A stretch of DNA of 64,000 nt from CAVZZV01 sp963779845 (GTDB taxonomy: Bacteria; Bacteroidota; Bacteroidia; Bacteroidales; GCA-2748055), in assembly GCA_963779845.1 (NCBI GenBank), contig CAVZZV010000001.1, positions 930,001-994,000 on the forward strand, in the 5' to 3' direction. The notes below the pieces were generated by a model, which worked only from the letters and a program-made list of their open reading frames with translations, did no database searches and was not told where the DNA came from. Below are positions 61,908 to 64,000 of the stretch, in pieces; position 1 is the stretch's first letter; each line of letters opens with the position of its first letter. A program made the translations under genes and the position numbers.

Positions 61908-63533
61908 TTAAATATCCTCCGGATAATAATTAATATCCAGTAATTCAAAAATTTTCACATGTTCTTTTAAGCGTTCACGATAATCCTGAAAATCCATATT
62001 TTCTCTTTCCGACCAGAGAACCTCGGAAAGGGCTGTTATGCGCGGGAAAATCATATGTTCCACACGCTTGAATGTCTGAATGTGCTCTGTCCACACACAT
62101 CCCTGACCTCCGATTATATACTTCTTTTGTGAGGTGTTTAGTTCTTCCGGTACCGGATTGTAGGAGTAGACTTTCGCAAGGCTGGTAACATGTCTTTTTG
62201 CCCAGGGTGTGGTTTCGTTTTCGGTCTGACTAAAATTAAGATAACAATGAGTATTCGGGGTCATAATAACATCATGTCCGGCCCTTGCTGCTTCAATTCC
62301 CCCTTTTACTCCCCTCCATGACATTACGGTTGCTCCGGGGACAAGTCCGCCCTGCAGAATTTCATCCCATCCTATCATCTTCCTTCCTTTTCCCTCAAGA
62401 TAAACACCTATTTTTTTCAGAAACCAGCTCTGCAGTTCTTCTTCATCTTTTAAGCCTTTTTCCCTGATAAATGCCTGAACTTCCGGACTTTCTTCCCACT
62501 GTGTCTTTATGGCTTCGTCGCCTCCGATATGAATATATTCTGAAGGAAAAAGCTCCAGAACCTCATCCAGCACATTTTCCAGGAAGACGAAGGTTTCATC
62601 AAAAGGATTGTAGATAATTGGAGATATTCCCCAGTTTCTTTTCACTTCAGGCCTGTCCCCGGTAACACCCAACGCCGGATAGGCTGCAATGGAGGCCTGG
62701 GCATGGCCGGGCATTTCAATCTCGGGAATGACCGTAATATATCTTTGCCTGGCATATTCCACCACCTCCCTGATTTCATTCTGGGTATAGAATCCTCCAT
62801 ACAGAGGGGATTTTTCATTTATGCTATCTTGTTCCGGATCGCCTGTAGGCCTGGGCTTACGCCAGGCTCCGATACTGGTTAGTTCCGGATACCTCCTGAT
62901 TTCTATTCTCCATCCCTGATCGTCGGTTAAATGCCAGTGAAATTTATTAAACTTATATAAAGCGAGAAAATCAATGTATCTTTTCACTGAATCAACAGGA
63001 AAAAAATGCCTTGAAACATCCAGATGCATTCCTCTCCAGGAAAATCGCGGCTGATCATGGATTTCCAGACAAGGAATACCTGTATTGTCGTTATAGTTCA
63101 GAAGGATAATTTGCTTCAATGTCTGAAGTCCGTAGAATATGCCGCTGCTCTCCGAAGCCTGAATTCGTATTCCGGATGCATTAATAACCAGATGGTAGGC
63201 TTCGTCAGGGAATTTTTCTTCTTTTGTTATTTCGAGACTGAGATATTTTTCATCAGGTTTCCGAGAGGTAATTATAGTTTTTATTCCGGTTAAATCAGCA
63301 ATTTCAGTGGAAAAAAGCTCAGCGTCCTGCTTCAGATCAGCCTGCCTGAAATATACCGGTAAAGGACGTGTTCCATTGAGGATAAAATGTCCTTTCATAA
63401 TTTTCATTTCACGGGGTTCCGGAATCAGCGCAAATTCATCCTTTTGAGCCGATACAGAAAATGAAGCTGCAGCAGTCAGAATAACTACTGCAGCCATATT
63501 CACATATATTTTCCTCCAGGTCTTTCCTGACAT
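61908..63533 (-). CDS. GH20 beta-N-acetylhexosaminidase
   Basis: A 541-residue enzyme (start ATG 63533, residues 1-30 a signal peptide, AAASFSVSAQ). The in-frame start at 63584 overlaps the sulfatase gene and is less likely; TAATATG couples the two genes. The N-terminal GH20b domain (about 35-150) precedes a TIM-barrel (about 165-520) with HLDVSRHFFPVDSVKRYID, KFHWHLTDDQGWRIEI, PEIEMPGHAQ and HIGGDEA, the last giving the catalytic Asp339-Glu340 pair for substrate-assisted hydrolysis. It releases terminal GlcNAc or GalNAc, after desulfation by the neighbouring sulfatases. Confidence 0.95.
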   Translation of the reverse strand: MSGKTWRKIYVNMAAVVILTAAASFSVSAQKDEFALIPEPREMKIMKGHFILNGTRPLPVYFRQADLKQDAELFSTEIADLTGIKTIITSRKPDEKYLSLEITKEEKFPDEAYHLVINASGIRIQASESSGIFYGLQTLKQIILLNYNDNTGIPCLEIHDQPRFSWRGMHLDVSRHFFPVDSVKRYIDFLALYKFNKFHWHLTDDQGWRIEIRRYPELTSIGAWRKPRPTGDPEQDSINEKSPLYGGFYTQNEIREVVEYARQRYITVIPEIEMPGHAQASIAAYPALGVTGDRPEVKRNWGISPIIYNPFDETFVFLENVLDEVLELFPSEYIHIGGDEAIKTQWEESPEVQAFIREKGLKDEEELQSWFLKKIGVYLEGKGRKMIGWDEILQGGLVPGATVMSWRGVKGGIEAARAGHDVIMTPNTHCYLNFSQTENETTPWAKRHVTSLAKVYSYNPVPEELNTSQKKYIIGGQGCVWTEHIQTFKRVEHMIFPRITALSEVLWSERENMDFQDYRERLKEHVKIFELLDINYYPEDI

Positions 63534-63534
63534 A

Positions 63535-64000
63535 TTAATCCTCATTTGATAAAGCATAATCCAACCAGGAGACGGCAGGATCATAATCCGGATTTTCCGG
63601 CATCATCTGTGCATCCACGCTGGTTCTCCAGCTATGCAGCATCTCCTTCAGTTCATTAACTTTCTCCGGATTTTCTTCCGCAATATTATTTTGTTCCGAG
63701 GGATCTTCTTTCAGGTTGAACAGCTGAACATGGAAATTTTCATAATACTCAATCAGCTTATAATCACCATAACGTACCACTCCGCAGGGACTTTGCTGTC
63801 CGTGGTTACTGTAGTGGGGAAAGTGCCAGAAAAGTGCCCTGTCTTCAAGTGTATTTCCTCCCATAACCAATGGGACAAGACTTTTTCCGTCCAGAACAAG
63901 TTCCCCGGAATTATAGGGTATCCCTGTCATCTCAAGAATAGTCGGATAAAAGTCCACGCTGATAACAGGTACGTCACAAACTGTGCCCGATTCTCCTTTT
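63535..64000 (-). CDS. Sulfatase, C-terminal part (5' end beyond window)
   Basis: The frame is open to the right edge of the window, so only the last 154 codons are seen. It reads CDVPVISVDFYPTILEMTGI, then LDGKSLVPLV, ALFWHFPHYSNHG, VRYGDYKLIEYYENFHVQLFNLKEDPSEQNNIAEENPEKVNELKEML, the usual end of S1 sulfatases. The formylglycine region lies outside. An internal GTG (63957) is not the real start. It is followed by the GH20 gene through a TAATATG junction. Confidence 0.88.
   Translation of the reverse strand, partial: KGESGTVCDVPVISVDFYPTILEMTGIPYNSGELVLDGKSLVPLVMGGNTLEDRALFWHFPHYSNHGQQSPCGVVRYGDYKLIEYYENFHVQLFNLKEDPSEQNNIAEENPEKVNELKEMLHSWRTSVDAQMMPENPDYDPAVSWLDYALSNED

Noticed and set aside
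63534..63584. Start at 63584 for the GH20 gene
   Set aside because: It overlaps the sulfatase gene by 50 bp and puts 17 residues before the signal peptide; ATG 63533 forms a TAATATG junction.

Overview
The window looks like a chromosome segment of a glycan-degrading Bacteroidota, probably a marine or sediment Marinilabiliales/Prolixibacteraceae-type organism. This is inferred from two SusC/SusD pairs, C-terminal type IX secretion (T9SS) sorting domains, a PorE-like OmpA protein, a type III glutamine synthetase, DUF3109 and DUF3267 proteins, and a TTTG/TAnnTTTG promoter in front of a tRNA gene.

Layout. (1) 1-14.3 kb, all on the minus strand: a catabolic-looking cluster without SusC/D. It holds two PIG-L deacetylases, a Gfo/Idh oxidoreductase, an EamA permease, a chorismatase/RidA-like protein, a decayed aldo/keto reductase, a GH123/DUF4091 glycosidase, a PhoX-like phosphatase, an unclassified TIM-barrel protein, an NHL propeller and two metallophosphoesterases. 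(2) 14.7-27.5 kb: mostly housekeeping genes. These are an APS-kinase-like gene, a PorE-like protein, a nine-copy 46-bp tandem repeat, glnN, an M20 dipeptidase, a frameshifted DUF3109 gene, a TPR protein, a DUF3267 zincin with a CTT-TAA frameshift, a B12-binding MerR regulator, an O-methyltransferase and an M16 peptidase. (3) 27.9-29.1 kb: tRNA-Phe followed by several generations of tandem and direct repeats that begin inside its terminator. (4) 29.3-34.9 kb, plus strand: an RND efflux operon (adaptor, pump, TolC). (5) 35.1-64 kb, minus strand: a large polysaccharide utilization locus (PUL) with three sulfatases, GH20, GH127, a GH49-like enzyme, a beta-helix protein, a DUF4838 protein, an exported ADP-ribosylglycohydrolase-like protein, a metallophosphoesterase, two SusC/D pairs and a DUF1735 surface lipoprotein. 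Three of its proteins carry T9SS tails or are otherwise clearly exported enzymes.

How it works together. The PUL probably binds and imports fragments of a sulfated glycan containing N-acetylhexosamine and possibly L-arabinofuranose: sulfatases desulfate, GH20/GH127/GH49-like enzymes cut, SusC/D import. No SusR, hybrid two-component or ECF-sigma regulator lies in the window. Instead the same palindrome, CAAACGTTTG with a shared flank, sits in front of three transcription units of this locus. This points to one LacI-type regulator encoded elsewhere.

Three genes (DUF3109, DUF3267, susD-2) are each broken by what reads as one extra base. They may be sequencing or assembly errors, real decay or, for DUF3267, a candidate recoding site. 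All product names come from reading motifs in the translations; no database search was run.
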